Both the position numbers and the translations under genes were made by a program. From Sporomusa sphaeroides DSM 2875 (GTDB lineage: Bacteria > Bacillota > Negativicutes > Sporomusales > Sporomusaceae): a stretch of DNA of 64,000 nt. The stretch covers positions 4,829,501 through 4,893,500 of the forward strand of contig NZ_CP146991.1 in the NCBI RefSeq assembly GCF_001941975.2, read 5' to 3'. Under the pieces are notes generated by a model that saw only the letters and a list, made by a program, of their open reading frames with translations, was not told the DNA's origin and did no database searches. This document shows, in pieces, positions 47,402 through 56,383 of the stretch. Positions within the stretch are counted from its first letter, which is position 1, and each line of letters begins with the position of its first letter.

Positions 47402-48028
47402 CTATTCCTTATTGTTGTCTGGCTTCATAGCAGGTTTAGCAATAAATGAAGTCTGTTCTGAAGCTTGTTTTACCTTTGCTTTGGCTTTATCTTCGACATT
47501 CTCAATTAGTACCATAATTGCCCTCATTACTCCTGCAGCAATAAATATGACTAAGAAGCTACTAGTAAGCGTCCAACCCGGAAAGCCTTTAAATATGCCG
47601 AGATATTCAAATAGCGGTAATATGCCATAAAAAATTAAACTCGAACCAATTAAATTAGCGACCCAAAACTGTTTCCAACTATTCGAGTATTGGTAAACCA
47701 TCATAAAGGTAAGAGGGGTGACAGTCAAGTCATGAACAAATATGTCAGGTGCTATTGGAAATAAGCTAACGGCATAAACCCAACGCCCTAAATTGATAGC
47801 CATAACTACGTCCAGAATTACTCTTGAGACGGCTACCAGCGAACCATATAACAATAAAGTCTTAAGTCTTGCCTTATCAACCAATATCCACCAAAGAGTA
47901 TACATGGTGATTACCAAGCCAACAAGCAACCACCAACGAGTCGTAAACACATTTTCTAACCAAGCCGCATAAACGATACTGTATTGTTCTAATCGTAAGT
48001 TATGAATTACATTTGTGTAGTCGGCCAC
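47402..48028 (-). CDS. CBO0543-family membrane protein
   Basis: A 208-residue integral membrane protein with five to six hydrophobic helices: WWLLVGLVITMYTLWWILVD, LLLYGSLVAVSRVILDVVM, FVHDLTVTPLTFMMVYQYS, FWVANLIGSSLIFYGILPL, FLVIFIAAGVMRAIMVLIE, and the charged C-terminus. The conserved PDIFVHDLTVTP and GW.LTSS stretches are typical of CBO0543-type proteins, found mainly in spore formers. The function is unknown. It reads alone and marks the start of ordinary host sequence. Confidence 0.8.
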   Translation of the reverse strand: MADYTNVIHNLRLEQYSIVYAAWLENVFTTRWWLLVGLVITMYTLWWILVDKARLKTLLLYGSLVAVSRVILDVVMAINLGRWVYAVSLFPIAPDIFVHDLTVTPLTFMMVYQYSNSWKQFWVANLIGSSLIFYGILPLFEYLGIFKGFPGWTLTSSFLVIFIAAGVMRAIMVLIENVEDKAKAKVKQASEQTSFIAKPAMKPDNNKE

Positions 48029-48275
48029 TTTAACCCCTCGCTTTTATTCAGCATCCAAAATTCACTATTTTATGAACTTCACAAAAACGCCATATAGCAT
48101 ATGTCCTACACCTGAACCCGCTCGATACACTTCTTCATGCCCTCATTGTACATAAACAATATTTAGTATCTAAATACTAGGACTGAACTATTCATATAAA
48201 TAAGTTTTAATTCTACCATTTTGGCTATTTGGGACATAGGATTTACATTTGTATTGCAATATCGCTTTTAACAGG
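48029..48275. other. Intergenic region without gene
   Basis: Together with the hairpin at 48276-48331 this is a 353-base gap between the CBO0543-type and phosphoribosyltransferase genes. No open frame has a convincing start or domain. A partial copy of the hairpin motif (TTTGGGACATAGG) lies near 48228-48241. Confidence 0.45.
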
Positions 48276-48331
48276 AAATGTCCCCAATTTGTTGGACAGT
48301 ATGATATACGGTCTACAAATTGGGGACATTT
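48276..48331. repeat. Long perfect inverted repeat (17-base arms), REP-like hairpin
   Basis: AAATGTCCCCAATTTGT (48276-48292) and ACAAATTGGGGACATTT (48315-48331) are perfectly complementary with a 22-base spacer. TGTCCCC/GGGGACA hairpins of this kind are common REP-type elements mobilised by IS200/RAYT transposases; a terminator role is possible but the loop is long. Confidence 0.65.
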
Positions 48332-48381
48332 TAAATCAAAAGGTTTTTTATCTACACTCTCTATTGCTTACCCATTCTCAT

Positions 48382-49032
48382 TTAAACCCGGACAATACTA
48401 CCGGGGGCAAGACGATGATATTCCAGCGCTTCCCGGTCTGTCATGTCTTTGAAGTCTTTATAATAGCTGCCTACTGCGGCATATACATCCCGCTTGCCAA
48501 TACACACAACCTCAACGTGTTCCTTTAGCAGCCCATTGATAGTATCAGTGGGAGCCACCGGTACAGCCACCGTTATGCTGGTGGGGTTCCACTTTTTAAG
48601 CCATTTGACGGAAGCCAGCATAGTATAGCCGGTAGCAATGCCATCATCAACAAGGACAATATCGCGATCCTTTACCTCATGATTTTTTATAAGCATAGCT
48701 TCGTAATTTTTACTCCGTTCTTCAAACACCTTGCGGGCTTCGGCAACGAGTTGGTCAAAATTCTCCTGCTTAACACCAATGCCGGTAACATATTGATTGT
48801 CATGAATCAAGCTGCCATCAGGCATAATGGCACCGATGGCTATTTTGGGGTTAAGCGGATGCCCAATCTTTTTAGCAACAAGAATACCCATTTTAGCTTG
48901 TAATTTTGCCGCAATGGGTGATGCCACCGCTATCCCACCACGGGGAACTGCCACTATATATGGTTTCTTCAAACTATGTGCGGCTAATTGTTCTGCCAGC
49001 ATTTTCCCGGCATGAATACGGTCATCAAACAT
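48382..49032 (-). CDS. Phosphoribosyltransferase-domain protein
   Basis: A 216-residue protein of the type I PRTase fold. The PRPP-binding loop is DIVLVDDGIATGYTMLA, and the family pattern VAVPRGGIAVASPIAAKL and LVAKKIGHPLNPKIAIGAIM is that of stand-alone PRTases often annotated as erythromycin-esterase-like/PRTase proteins or ComF-like. The reaction is unassigned (no nucleobase-specific features). It is monocistronic, next to tRNA genes, and well conserved in length. Confidence 0.86.
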   Translation of the reverse strand: MFDDRIHAGKMLAEQLAAHSLKKPYIVAVPRGGIAVASPIAAKLQAKMGILVAKKIGHPLNPKIAIGAIMPDGSLIHDNQYVTGIGVKQENFDQLVAEARKVFEERSKNYEAMLIKNHEVKDRDIVLVDDGIATGYTMLASVKWLKKWNPTSITVAVPVAPTDTINGLLKEHVEVVCIGKRDVYAAVGSYYKDFKDMTDREALEYHRLAPGSIVRV

Positions 49033-49174
49033 AGCTTCCCCTCCTTCTTATTCGTAATTATAGGATTTGTGGCTGCCGTAATTTTAATACAAAAAAAGCA
49101 TCTGACTAAAATGTTTTTTTAGTCAAAATGCCTGTAAACAACTTTCGCATAGTGAAAAACGTCAAAATATATTA

Positions 49175-49204
49175 AAAGAGACCTTGCAATCGCAAGGTCT
49201 CTTT
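49175..49204 (-). terminator. Terminator of the tRNA-Asp/Phe operon
   Basis: Minus strand AAAGAGACCTTGC-GATT-GCAAGGTCTCTTT followed by TAATAT; it begins directly after tRNA-Phe. Confidence 0.85.
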
Positions 49205-49205
49205 G

Positions 49206-49281
<76 letters not shown>

Positions 49282-49292
49282 ATTTAAACAAG

Positions 49293-49368
49293 TGGCGACC
49301 CGGAAGGGACTTGAACCCTCGATCTCCGCCGTGACAGGGCGGCATGTTAACCACTACACCACCGGGCC
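49293..49368 (-). tRNA. tRNA-Asp(GTC)
   Basis: A 76-base cloverleaf with CCA. Acceptor GGCCCGG pairs with CCGGGTC, the anticodon loop CTGTCAC gives GTC, and the T loop is TTCAAGT. It is the first tRNA after a strong promoter. Confidence 0.97.
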
Positions 49369-49384
49369 TTGATTGACAGATATC

Positions 49385-49413
49385 ATTATATCTTATGGGC
49401 TATTATTAGTCAA
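49385..49413 (-). promoter_or_regulatory. Sigma-A promoter of the tRNA-Asp/Phe operon
   Basis: TTGACT (49413-49408), a 17-base spacer, and TATAAT (49390-49385), ending 17 bases before tRNA-Asp. A near-perfect consensus that fits a stable-RNA gene. Confidence 0.88.
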
Positions 49414-49553
49414 GCTTCTGTATACCCTCTTTTGGCTACCGGTTTCCCTTCTATTTTTAAAACATTTGCTCTTGATGTAAAATTCTAACAAGCAGATAAA
49501 GGGAAAAAGTTTATGATGACGAATATCTTTGATAGAATGCCACGGAGGCTAAT

Positions 49554-51281
49554 ATGGACGTTTTAACGCTATTAGAAATAGTAAGCGCTTTATCCTTTAT
49601 CGCTATGACAGCCTATCTTACCGGTCGTAGCCGCTTTATTATGCGTTGCACCCATTATCCCTACCACCCGGCCAGTCAATTCTCCTTGATTGTGCTATTT
49701 TCCTTTCTGTCGATTATAGGCAATTACAGCACCCTGCCCTGGGGCGATCCGGTAGTCACGACACGCATGATCGGTATATTATTGGCCGGTCTGGCCGGTG
49801 GTCCGATTGCGGGAGTTTGTGTCGGTCTCATTAGCACCACATATCTGATTCTGGTAGAAAACGCAGCTTTAATTCCCGCCCTTTATATGATATTTGCCGG
49901 GACATTATCCGGATTGCTGCGGTTTCGCTTTAGCTTTCACCAGATTAAGCCCCTGACCGGAGCCGGAATTGCGCTATTTGTTGAATTACTTCAACTTATA
50001 TTTAATACAATGCTTACCAATACCACAGCCGCGATGCTGTTATTTAATGTTAAGGCCGCCGTGTTTACTATGCTTGTCAGTATTCTTGGCGTATGGCTGT
50101 TTCTGTTCATTATCAATTGGATTGCAGCAGAACAGGATATTTACGGAGCACGGGCAGCGCAATTATCATTAGAAATTGCCAGTCGCACGCTCCCCTATCT
50201 TAGACTGGGTTTCAATACCCACTCAGCCACCGTAACGGCGCAAATCATCTACGAACTGACCGAGGCAGATGCAGTATCCGTTACCGGCAGGTATAAGCGG
50301 TTAGCCTTTGTCGGACAAGGAGCGGAACACCATAGGCCGGGTGAACCCATTCTCTCTACCGCAGTAAAGGATGCCATTGCCGATAAAACAATAAAAATTA
50401 TTAATACACCGGCAGACCGGGGATGTCCTTATCCTGCTTGCCCGTTAAAAGCCGGGGTTGTGGTGCCGTTGTTTACCGGAAATAACATAGTTGGAACCAT
50501 CGAGCTGGCTCGGACTAGTGGTGAATCGGTGTCAGAACTAGATATCCACATTGCGGATGGTCTTGCTAAATTGCTGTCCGTACAAATTCAACTGGCGGAA
50601 ATTGATGAGCAGCGGAAAATGAGGGAAAAGGCCGAACTCAAAGCACTTAGGGCACAAATTAACCCTCACTTTCTCTTTAATACGATTAATATTATTATGT
50701 CCTTTTGCCGCACCGACCCGGATAAGGCCCGTAATCTGCTGGGGAGTTTGGCCACACTGATGCTGCGGGGCTATTCCAACCAGGACGAGCTGATAACACT
50801 GGAAGATGAGCTTGCGTCCATTACGGCTTATCTCGAAATTGCCAGATCCCGTTTCGGCGACAGGCTCGATATTGCCGTAAATATTGATGACACCGCTGCA
50901 CTAGCCTTGATACCGGCCTTATCACTGCAACCGTTAGTAGAAAACGCTTTAAACCACGGACTCTTTCCCAAACTAGGCCATTGCCTGCTGGCAATGGAAG
51001 CCTATATTGAAGAAGATACGCTAATTGTTTCTGTTACAGATAATGGCATTGGTATTCCAGCACAAAAGTTAGAGCAAATCCAGGACGGTCATTCTGAAGG
51101 CGTCGGTATAAACAATGTCAATAAACGTTTAACCAGTCTCTACGGGTCAAAATATGGCCTGACAATAACTTCCCAGCCGCCGTTTGGTACCGAAGCCAGA
51201 CTGTGTATTCCTTTCGTGCCTCAAATATCAACCGTTCAGGAGAAAGGAGTGTATCATGAAAACAAAAGCTGTGATTGTTGA
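49554..51281 (+). CDS. LytS-type sensor histidine kinase (5TM, GAF, HisKA_LytS)
   Basis: A 575-residue LytS/YehU-type kinase. Residues about 1-190 are a 5TM_5TMR_LYT membrane domain (GDPVVTTRMIGILLAGLAGG, GPIAGVCVGL), about 205-350 a GAF-like domain (ADAVSVTGRYKR; CPYPACPLKAGVVVPLF), then His372 in AQINPHFLFNTIN, an N-box LVENALNHGL and G-boxes DNGIGI and EGVGINNVNKRL. It should autophosphorylate His372. The response-regulator gene overlaps its end, and the start was taken at the ATG with GGAGGC upstream. Confidence 0.95.
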   Translation: MDVLTLLEIVSALSFIAMTAYLTGRSRFIMRCTHYPYHPASQFSLIVLFSFLSIIGNYSTLPWGDPVVTTRMIGILLAGLAGGPIAGVCVGLISTTYLILVENAALIPALYMIFAGTLSGLLRFRFSFHQIKPLTGAGIALFVELLQLIFNTMLTNTTAAMLLFNVKAAVFTMLVSILGVWLFLFIINWIAAEQDIYGARAAQLSLEIASRTLPYLRLGFNTHSATVTAQIIYELTEADAVSVTGRYKRLAFVGQGAEHHRPGEPILSTAVKDAIADKTIKIINTPADRGCPYPACPLKAGVVVPLFTGNNIVGTIELARTSGESVSELDIHIADGLAKLLSVQIQLAEIDEQRKMREKAELKALRAQINPHFLFNTINIIMSFCRTDPDKARNLLGSLATLMLRGYSNQDELITLEDELASITAYLEIARSRFGDRLDIAVNIDDTAALALIPALSLQPLVENALNHGLFPKLGHCLLAMEAYIEEDTLIVSVTDNGIGIPAQKLEQIQDGHSEGVGINNVNKRLTSLYGSKYGLTITSQPPFGTEARLCIPFVPQISTVQEKGVYHENKSCDC

Positions 51282-51984
51282 TGATGAACTGCCTATTTGC
51301 GATGAAATTGAATTTCTGCTAAGCCAGCAGAATGATGTTGAAGTATGTAAAAAGTTTACCAGTTGCATAGATGCGCTTGTTTATATTTTGGACAGAAAGC
51401 CCCAATTGGTGTTTTTGGATATCAATATGCCCGGTATGTCTGGTATGGAAATGGCGCAAAAGCTAAGCATCCTCCAGAATCCCCCCTATATAGTCTTCAT
51501 TACCGCCTATCCTGAACATGCTGTCGAAGCCTTTAATACCCCGGCTGTCGCCTATATTACCAAACCTGTTACACAAGAAAAACTTGCCAAGGCATTAGCC
51601 AAAATCCGCAATCTGTCTGCAAAAGCTCCTCCGGAAAAAGGGACACTGACAGCAAAAGTCTGTGTCGTATCTGGTGATAAAATTGTGCCGCTAAATAAAA
51701 AGGATATTGTTTTTATTTATGTCAAAGACAAAAACGTTTACGTACGCACCCATACTAACGAGTTCTCAACAATGTTAACATTACAGGAATTTGATAACCT
51801 CTTGACTGAAACTAACTTTTTCCGCATCCACCGTCAATATGTAATTAACTTAGATGAAATACTGGAAATTACCCCTTGGTTTCACGGTTCCTATCTATTA
51901 CGTATGAATGATTTCTCTAAACAGGAAGTGCCTGTCAGCCGCAACCGGGTAAAAGCCTTTAGGACAGCGCTTGGGCTTAAATAG
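51256..51984 (+). CDS. LytTR response regulator
   Basis: A 242-residue regulator from the ATG at 51256 (GAAAGGAG upstream; the longer frame overlaps the kinase end). The receiver domain has VIVDDE and Asp55 in LVFLDINMPGMSG, followed by the Lys in YITKPVT. A LytTR domain covers about residues 140-240 (VCVVSGDKIVPLNKKDIVFI; TNFFRIHRQYVINLDEILEI; VPVSRNRVKAF). It binds direct repeats upstream of target genes; in related bacteria such systems control cell-wall turnover or pyruvate/organic acid uptake. Confidence 0.95.
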   Translation: MKTKAVIVDDELPICDEIEFLLSQQNDVEVCKKFTSCIDALVYILDRKPQLVFLDINMPGMSGMEMAQKLSILQNPPYIVFITAYPEHAVEAFNTPAVAYITKPVTQEKLAKALAKIRNLSAKAPPEKGTLTAKVCVVSGDKIVPLNKKDIVFIYVKDKNVYVRTHTNEFSTMLTLQEFDNLLTETNFFRIHRQYVINLDEILEITPWFHGSYLLRMNDFSKQEVPVSRNRVKAFRTALGLK

Positions 51985-52006
51985 ATAGTGGCAAGGAGGT
52001 TTAGCC

Positions 52007-52699
52007 GTGGGATTAGGTCTGAAAGCTAAACTTACAGTGTTTGCTGTAGGAATAGCTTTATTGGTCTGTTTAGTGGCAAGCATTCTCATTATCAGGGATA
52101 TGCAAATTCAGATTGAAACAGCGATGGCCGAAAAATCCAAATCAGATCTTGCCACCGCACTGGAAATTACCGATTATATGCTTCCCGGCTCCTGGCAGGT
52201 GAAAAATGGCGAATTATACAAAGGGCAGTATCGCATTAATGACAATACCGAGCTGGTAGACAAGATTGCCCGCTTAACAGATGATACGGTTACGATATTT
52301 TTAAATAATACCCGTGTGGCTACCAATATCATGCGGGACGGCACCAGAGCAACCGGTACAGTTGCTGCCGACTATGTTACCGAGACAGTGCTTACCAATG
52401 GCAATCTCTATATTGGAGAAGCGGAAGTTGTCGGCGAAAACTACCAGACTTGCTACGCCCCGCTTAAAGATGATTCCGGCAACATTATTGGCATGTTCTA
52501 CATCGGCGTCTCGAAAAAATTGGCAGACCAGCTTAGACACAGCTTTACATCGATTGCAGTATTATCTGCTCGAATTGCCTTGCTGTTCGCATTGGCTGGC
52601 ACCTGCTTTATCCCGTTGGATACCTGGTCAATCGGCTTTGACAATCGTCCTGTGCTCTGTTGGAAGAAAAACTCTACACATGGAAAAACGCCACGCTGA
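52007..52699 (+). pseudogene. Truncated Cache-domain (methyl-accepting-type) sensor
   Basis: A 230-residue product from a GTG at 52007 with AAGGAGG upstream. It has an N-terminal membrane helix (LTVFAVGIALLVCLVASILI), then a Cache domain (TDYMLPGSWQVKNGELYKGQ; DTVTIFLNNTRVATNIMRDG; YIGEAEVVGENYQTCYAPLK; IIGMFYIGVSKKLADQL) and a second helix. Here HAMP and signalling domains should follow, but the frame ends after about 35 unrelated residues at a terminator. It is either a decayed receptor fragment or a deliberately output-less sensor added to the two-component system. No HAMP sequence was seen in any frame. Confidence 0.75.
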
Positions 52700-52715
52700 T
52701 TGCGTGGCGTTTTTT
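52684..52715. terminator. Bidirectional terminator
   Basis: AAAAACGCCACGC-TGATT-GCGTGGCGTTTTTT, between the truncated sensor (+) and the transporter gene (-); T-runs on both sides suit both directions. Confidence 0.88.
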
Positions 52716-52734
52716 AATCTTATAATCCTATATC

Positions 52735-54072
52735 TTACTTCACTGTTATTTCTTCTGTAGCTGCAATTTTGGCAGCTCCGCTTGATTCAAACTTTTTATT
52801 GCTAAGAGCCAAGGTAATGAGCAAGCCAAGGAACAAGAGTACCGCTGCCGCCACGAAGGTATACTGGGCAGCCTGATTAGCAAAATTATCTTTCAGAAAA
52901 GCTACGATTTGCGGACCAACGATACCGCCACAGCCCCATGCGGTAAGAATGGTGCCATAAACAATCGGCATCAGCTTCTGACCGAATACATCAAGGACAA
53001 AGGAAGGCATAGAACCAAATCCGCCGCCATAGCAGAGCAGGACATAGCAGACAAGTACACCAAAGACAATAGGATTGCTAACAAACAGCAAAGCAATAAA
53101 TACCAGCAGTTGTGTACCGAGAATGAGACGGAATGTCTGAACCCGGCCGATTTTATCGGATAAACCGCCCCAGAAGAAACGGCCTACACCGTTAAAGATG
53201 GAACTAACGGCAATTAAGGTAGCACCGGCAGCGGCCAACCCGGCAATCACCTGCGGGTCTGACAGGGTGGCTGGATCCATAGTCTTTTTCAAAAGATCCT
53301 GTAATAAAGGAGATTGGAAACTGATAAACATAATACCTGCAATAATATTAAAGAAGAAAACAGTCCACATCATCAGAAATTTACCGGACATAATACATTC
53401 TCTCGCTGTAATTGCATCCTGCGAAGCTTGCGCTGACGCTGAAGTGGCCGGAGGGGTATAGCCTGGCGGCACGAAACCAGCAGGCGGATTAATCATGTAG
53501 TAACCTGCCGGTAAGGTAATGAAGAACATGACCGTACCTACATAAGAAAATACCAGAACAAGATTGCCACCTGTCATGCTCATAAAGATGGGAGCCAGAA
53601 TTTTTGCCATAATGAGGGCGCCAAAACCAAAGCCCATAACTACCATACCGGTAATAAATCCCTTTTTGTCAGGAAACCACTTGGCAGCAGTTGCTACCGG
53701 AGTTACATAACCAAGACCCAAACCAATCCCACCAATAACACCATACCCGACATAGAGGAGTCCTAGGCTTTTGATGGAAAGCGCATAGGCAGCAATCAGA
53801 TAGCCGAGACTGAATAAGAAACCGCCTGTCATGGCAAGCTTGCGCGGTCCGAATTTAGGAAGATTAATGCCGCCCCAGGCTGCAGCCAGCCCGAGAGAGA
53901 AAATGGCCAGGCTAAATGCCCAAGCTGCTTCGGAGTTAGTCCAATTGTTGGCATCCATAACTGGCTTTTGGAAAAAGCTCCAGGCATACACAGTTCCCAG
54001 GGCAACCTGCAGCAAGGTACCCATGATGGCTATCACCCATCGGTTTGGAATATTTTGTTTTTCTGTTCCCAT
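52735..54072 (-). CDS. OFA-family MFS transporter
   Basis: A 445-residue major-facilitator protein from the ATG at 54072 (AAGGAGAG upstream; the longer open frame runs into the intergenic region). It shows the oxalate/formate antiporter-type pattern: LLQVALGTVYAWSFFQKPV, WAFSLAIFSLGLAAAWGG, GVIGGIGLGLGYVTPVATAAKW, a large central loop (VPPGYTPPATSASAQASQDA) and VFFWGGLSDKIGR-like motif. It probably exchanges small organic anions. The gene has a terminator behind it. Confidence 0.9.
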   Translation of the reverse strand: MGTEKQNIPNRWVIAIMGTLLQVALGTVYAWSFFQKPVMDANNWTNSEAAWAFSLAIFSLGLAAAWGGINLPKFGPRKLAMTGGFLFSLGYLIAAYALSIKSLGLLYVGYGVIGGIGLGLGYVTPVATAAKWFPDKKGFITGMVVMGFGFGALIMAKILAPIFMSMTGGNLVLVFSYVGTVMFFITLPAGYYMINPPAGFVPPGYTPPATSASAQASQDAITARECIMSGKFLMMWTVFFFNIIAGIMFISFQSPLLQDLLKKTMDPATLSDPQVIAGLAAAGATLIAVSSIFNGVGRFFWGGLSDKIGRVQTFRLILGTQLLVFIALLFVSNPIVFGVLVCYVLLCYGGGFGSMPSFVLDVFGQKLMPIVYGTILTAWGCGGIVGPQIVAFLKDNFANQAAQYTFVAAAVLLFLGLLITLALSNKKFESSGAAKIAATEEITVK

Positions 54073-54396
54073 AGTTCTTCTCTCCTTTACATAGTTCCAT
54101 TGGTAATAGTAACTTTTGTTGTCAGCTGACATCGGAGCAAAGACGGTATTACAATAAAATGGTTTTGTGGCAATTGAGTATATACGAAATATTCGCATTA
54201 CTTAAGCGACATGCTTCCGGCGCCGTGAAAGCTGCCACCCTATCAAATGAGACCTCTTTTACATTACTATTATAGCCACCATCAAAACAATCCCGCCACA
54301 CTATCCTGCTGAACGGTATAAACTTCGCGCCGAAATGACCCATTTACCAACCGATGTGTCATTGTTTCTCAGCCTCGAATATTTTACCAAACAAAA

Positions 54397-54428
54397 AAAT
54401 AAGCTTCGAGACTACTCAAAGCTTATTT
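54397..54428 (-). terminator. Terminator after tRNA-Val
   Basis: Minus strand AAATAAGCTT-loop-AAGCTTATTT followed by TTTTG, three bases after the encoded CCA end of tRNA-Val. Confidence 0.75.
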
Positions 54429-54430
54429 TG

Positions 54431-54506
<76 letters not shown>

Positions 54507-54612
54507 ATAATTTGCAAAAGGAGGTTCTTCGCTTTCGCTCAGAACTAAGCGATTCGCACAGGTTCTGGTATCGCTTTCGCTCTCCAAAACCTGGCTCTCT
54601 GCTTATCACTCA

Positions 54613-54668
54613 GGTTCTCATTTCGCCTATCGGCTCGTGAGAACCTGGTTCGCTGCTTATGGTGACCC
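54613..54668. repeat. Spacer repeat, copy 1
   Basis: A 56-base segment that recurs at 54797-54852 with one difference. It holds a hairpin (GGTTCTCA ... TGAGAACC) and reaches into the 3' end of the downstream tRNA. See copy 2. Confidence 0.9.
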
Positions 54669-54734
54669 GTAAGGGAATCGAACCCTTGATACCGCCGTGA
54701 AAGGGCGGTGTCTTAACCGCTTGACCAACGGGCC
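54660..54734 (-). tRNA. tRNA-Glu(TTC)
   Basis: A 75-base cloverleaf with CCA. GGCCCGT pairs with ACGGGTC (one G-U pair), the anticodon loop CTTTCAC gives TTC, and the T loop is TTCGATT. Second gene of the tRNA operon. Confidence 0.97.
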
Positions 54735-54796
54735 ATGAACAATTCTAACAAGGAATACTCTTCTTCACTACCGCTCAGAAGTAAGCGACTCACTCG

Positions 54797-54852
54797 GGTT
54801 CTCATTTCGCCTATCGGCTCGTGAGAACCCGGTTCGCTGCTTATGGTGACCC
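54797..54852. repeat. Spacer repeat, copy 2
   Basis: Second copy of the 54613-54668 segment (identical but for one base), in front of the tRNA-Lys 3' end. Duplicated spacers suggest that the tRNA operon grew by local duplication. Confidence 0.9.
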
Positions 54853-54919
54853 ACGATGGACTCGAACCATCGACACCCTGATTAAAAGTCAGGTGCTCTA
54901 CCGACTGAGCTAGTGGGTC
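54844..54919 (-). tRNA. tRNA-Lys(TTT)
   Basis: A 76-base cloverleaf with CCA. GACCCAC pairs with GTGGGTC, the anticodon loop CTTTTAA gives TTT, and the T loop is TTCGAGT. First gene of the transcript, 17 bases after the promoter's -10 element. Confidence 0.97.
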
Positions 54920-54935
54920 GTCTTCACAAGATAGA

Positions 54936-54964
54936 ATTATACAAGATACATATAGGCTTGTCAA
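54936..54964 (-). promoter_or_regulatory. Perfect consensus sigma-A promoter of the tRNA operon
   Basis: TTGACA (54964-54959), exactly 17 bases, and TATAAT (54941-54936) on the minus strand. Its strength fits the tRNA-Lys-Glu-Val operon. Confidence 0.95.
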
Positions 54965-54992
54965 TAATATTTTCCGGAAAAATCGCAAAGTC

Positions 54993-55030
54993 AAAAAGAG
55001 ATAACCCGCCAATGCAGGTTATCTCTTTTT
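54993..55030 (-). terminator. purA terminator
   Basis: Minus strand AAAAAGAGATAACC-TGCATTGGCG-GGTTATCTCTTTTT, ten bases after the purA stop codon. Confidence 0.9.
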
Positions 55031-55039
55031 GTTAATAGT

Positions 55040-56323
55040 TTAAAACATATCGGCAAGGATAATTGTCTGTTCGCGGCCAGGGCCAACAGAAACGATCCCG
55101 ATTTTAATATCGGCAACCTCGCTCAGGCGTTCAATATAACGGCGGGCATTAAGCGGCAGCTCATCATAGCTTCGTACATGGCTTGTCGGCTCCTCCCAGC
55201 CTGGCAGTTCCTCATAGATCGGCTCAACCTGGGCAAGCACTTTAAGGCTGGCAGGGAATTCATTCAGGAGTTCGCCTTTATATTTGTAACCGGTGCAAAT
55301 CTTGAGCGTCTTTAACCCATCAAGAATATCCAGACGGGTAATTGCCATATAGTCGATTCCGCTCACATAACCGGCATAACGCACTACGCAGGCATCCATC
55401 CAGCCGCAGCGGCGCGGACGTCCGGTAGTGGTGCCATATTCATGCCCCCGTTCCCGGATAGTGTCACCAACCTCATCAGTAAGCTCGGTCGGGAAGGGAC
55501 CTTCACCAACACGGGTGGTATATGCTTTTACTACGCCAATAACCTTATGAATTTGGGTTGGCCCTACTCCGGCACCGATGCAGGCACCGCCGGCAATCGG
55601 GTGTGAAGAGGTTACATAGGGGTAAGTTCCATGGTCTAAATCCAGAAGGGTGGCCTGCGCGCCTTCAAACAGCACTTTTTTATCGTTTTTGATAGCCTGA
55701 TGCAGCACAGCAGCAGTGTCTGTCACATAGGGTTTAAGCTGACGGGCATATTCCAGATACTCTGCTTTTACTTCTTCATAATCAAAGCCTTCTACCCCAT
55801 AAACCGCTTTCAGCAGATGGTTTTTGGCTTCCAGGTTATATTCTAACTTAGAGCAGAATTCTTCCTCATCCATCAAATCAACCATGCGGATGCCGGAACG
55901 GGAATTCTTATCCATATAGCAAGGGCCGATTCCCCGCTTAGTGGTGCCGATTTTGCGGTCGCCGCGGGACTCTTCCTCCACTTCGTCAAGCAGACGGTGA
56001 TAGGGCATGATTACATGGGCGCGGTTGGACACTTTAAGGGCCGAAGTATCGATGCCTTTATCCTGCATCCCTTTCAGTTCTTTAAGCATAACCGCCGGGT
56101 CAACCACCACGCCGTTGCCCACTACGCAGGTTTTACCTGAATATAATATGCCTGACGGCAATAAATGCAGCTTAAACTCATTGCCATTAACAACAACGGT
56201 ATGACCGGCATTGTTACCTCCCTGGTAACGAACAACCACATCGGCCTTTTCGGCCAGGAAATCAACAATTTTACCTTTACCTTCGTCGCCCCATTGGGTG
56301 CCGATAACCACTACAGAAGACAT
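55040..56323 (-). CDS. purA: Adenylosuccinate synthetase
   Basis: A 427-residue enzyme that makes adenylosuccinate from IMP, aspartate and GTP, the first committed AMP step. Signatures: the P-loop [16 protein letters not shown] at residues 7-22, [12 protein letters not shown] with a substrate-binding His, [17 protein letters not shown], and [14 protein letters not shown]-type [17 protein letters not shown]. Length is normal. GAAAGGATTG precedes the ATG. It lies 61 bases after purB and is likely co-transcribed with it. Confidence 0.98.
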   Translation of the reverse strand: MSSVVVIGTQWGDEGKGKIVDFLAEKADVVVRYQGGNNAGHTVVVNGNEFKLHLLPSGILYSGKTCVVGNGVVVDPAVMLKELKGMQDKGIDTSALKVSNRAHVIMPYHRLLDEVEEESRGDRKIGTTKRGIGPCYMDKNSRSGIRMVDLMDEEEFCSKLEYNLEAKNHLLKAVYGVEGFDYEEVKAEYLEYARQLKPYVTDTAAVLHQAIKNDKKVLFEGAQATLLDLDHGTYPYVTSSHPIAGGACIGAGVGPTQIHKVIGVVKAYTTRVGEGPFPTELTDEVGDTIRERGHEYGTTTGRPRRCGWMDACVVRYAGYVSGIDYMAITRLDILDGLKTLKICTGYKYKGELLNEFPASLKVLAQVEPIYEELPGWEEPTSHVRSYDELPLNARRYIERLSEVADIKIGIVSVGPGREQTIILADMF

Positions 56324-56383
56324 AGGATCAATCCTTTCTCTTTCTTGTTAAAATATAAGGTAAACTAAAATTACCGGTTTGCT

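Noticed and set aside
52314-52760. 148-residue plus-strand open frame over the truncated sensor
   Set aside because: It lies in a different frame of the Cache-domain gene and has no domain or RBS. I also checked this frame for a HAMP sequence that would show a frameshift and found none.
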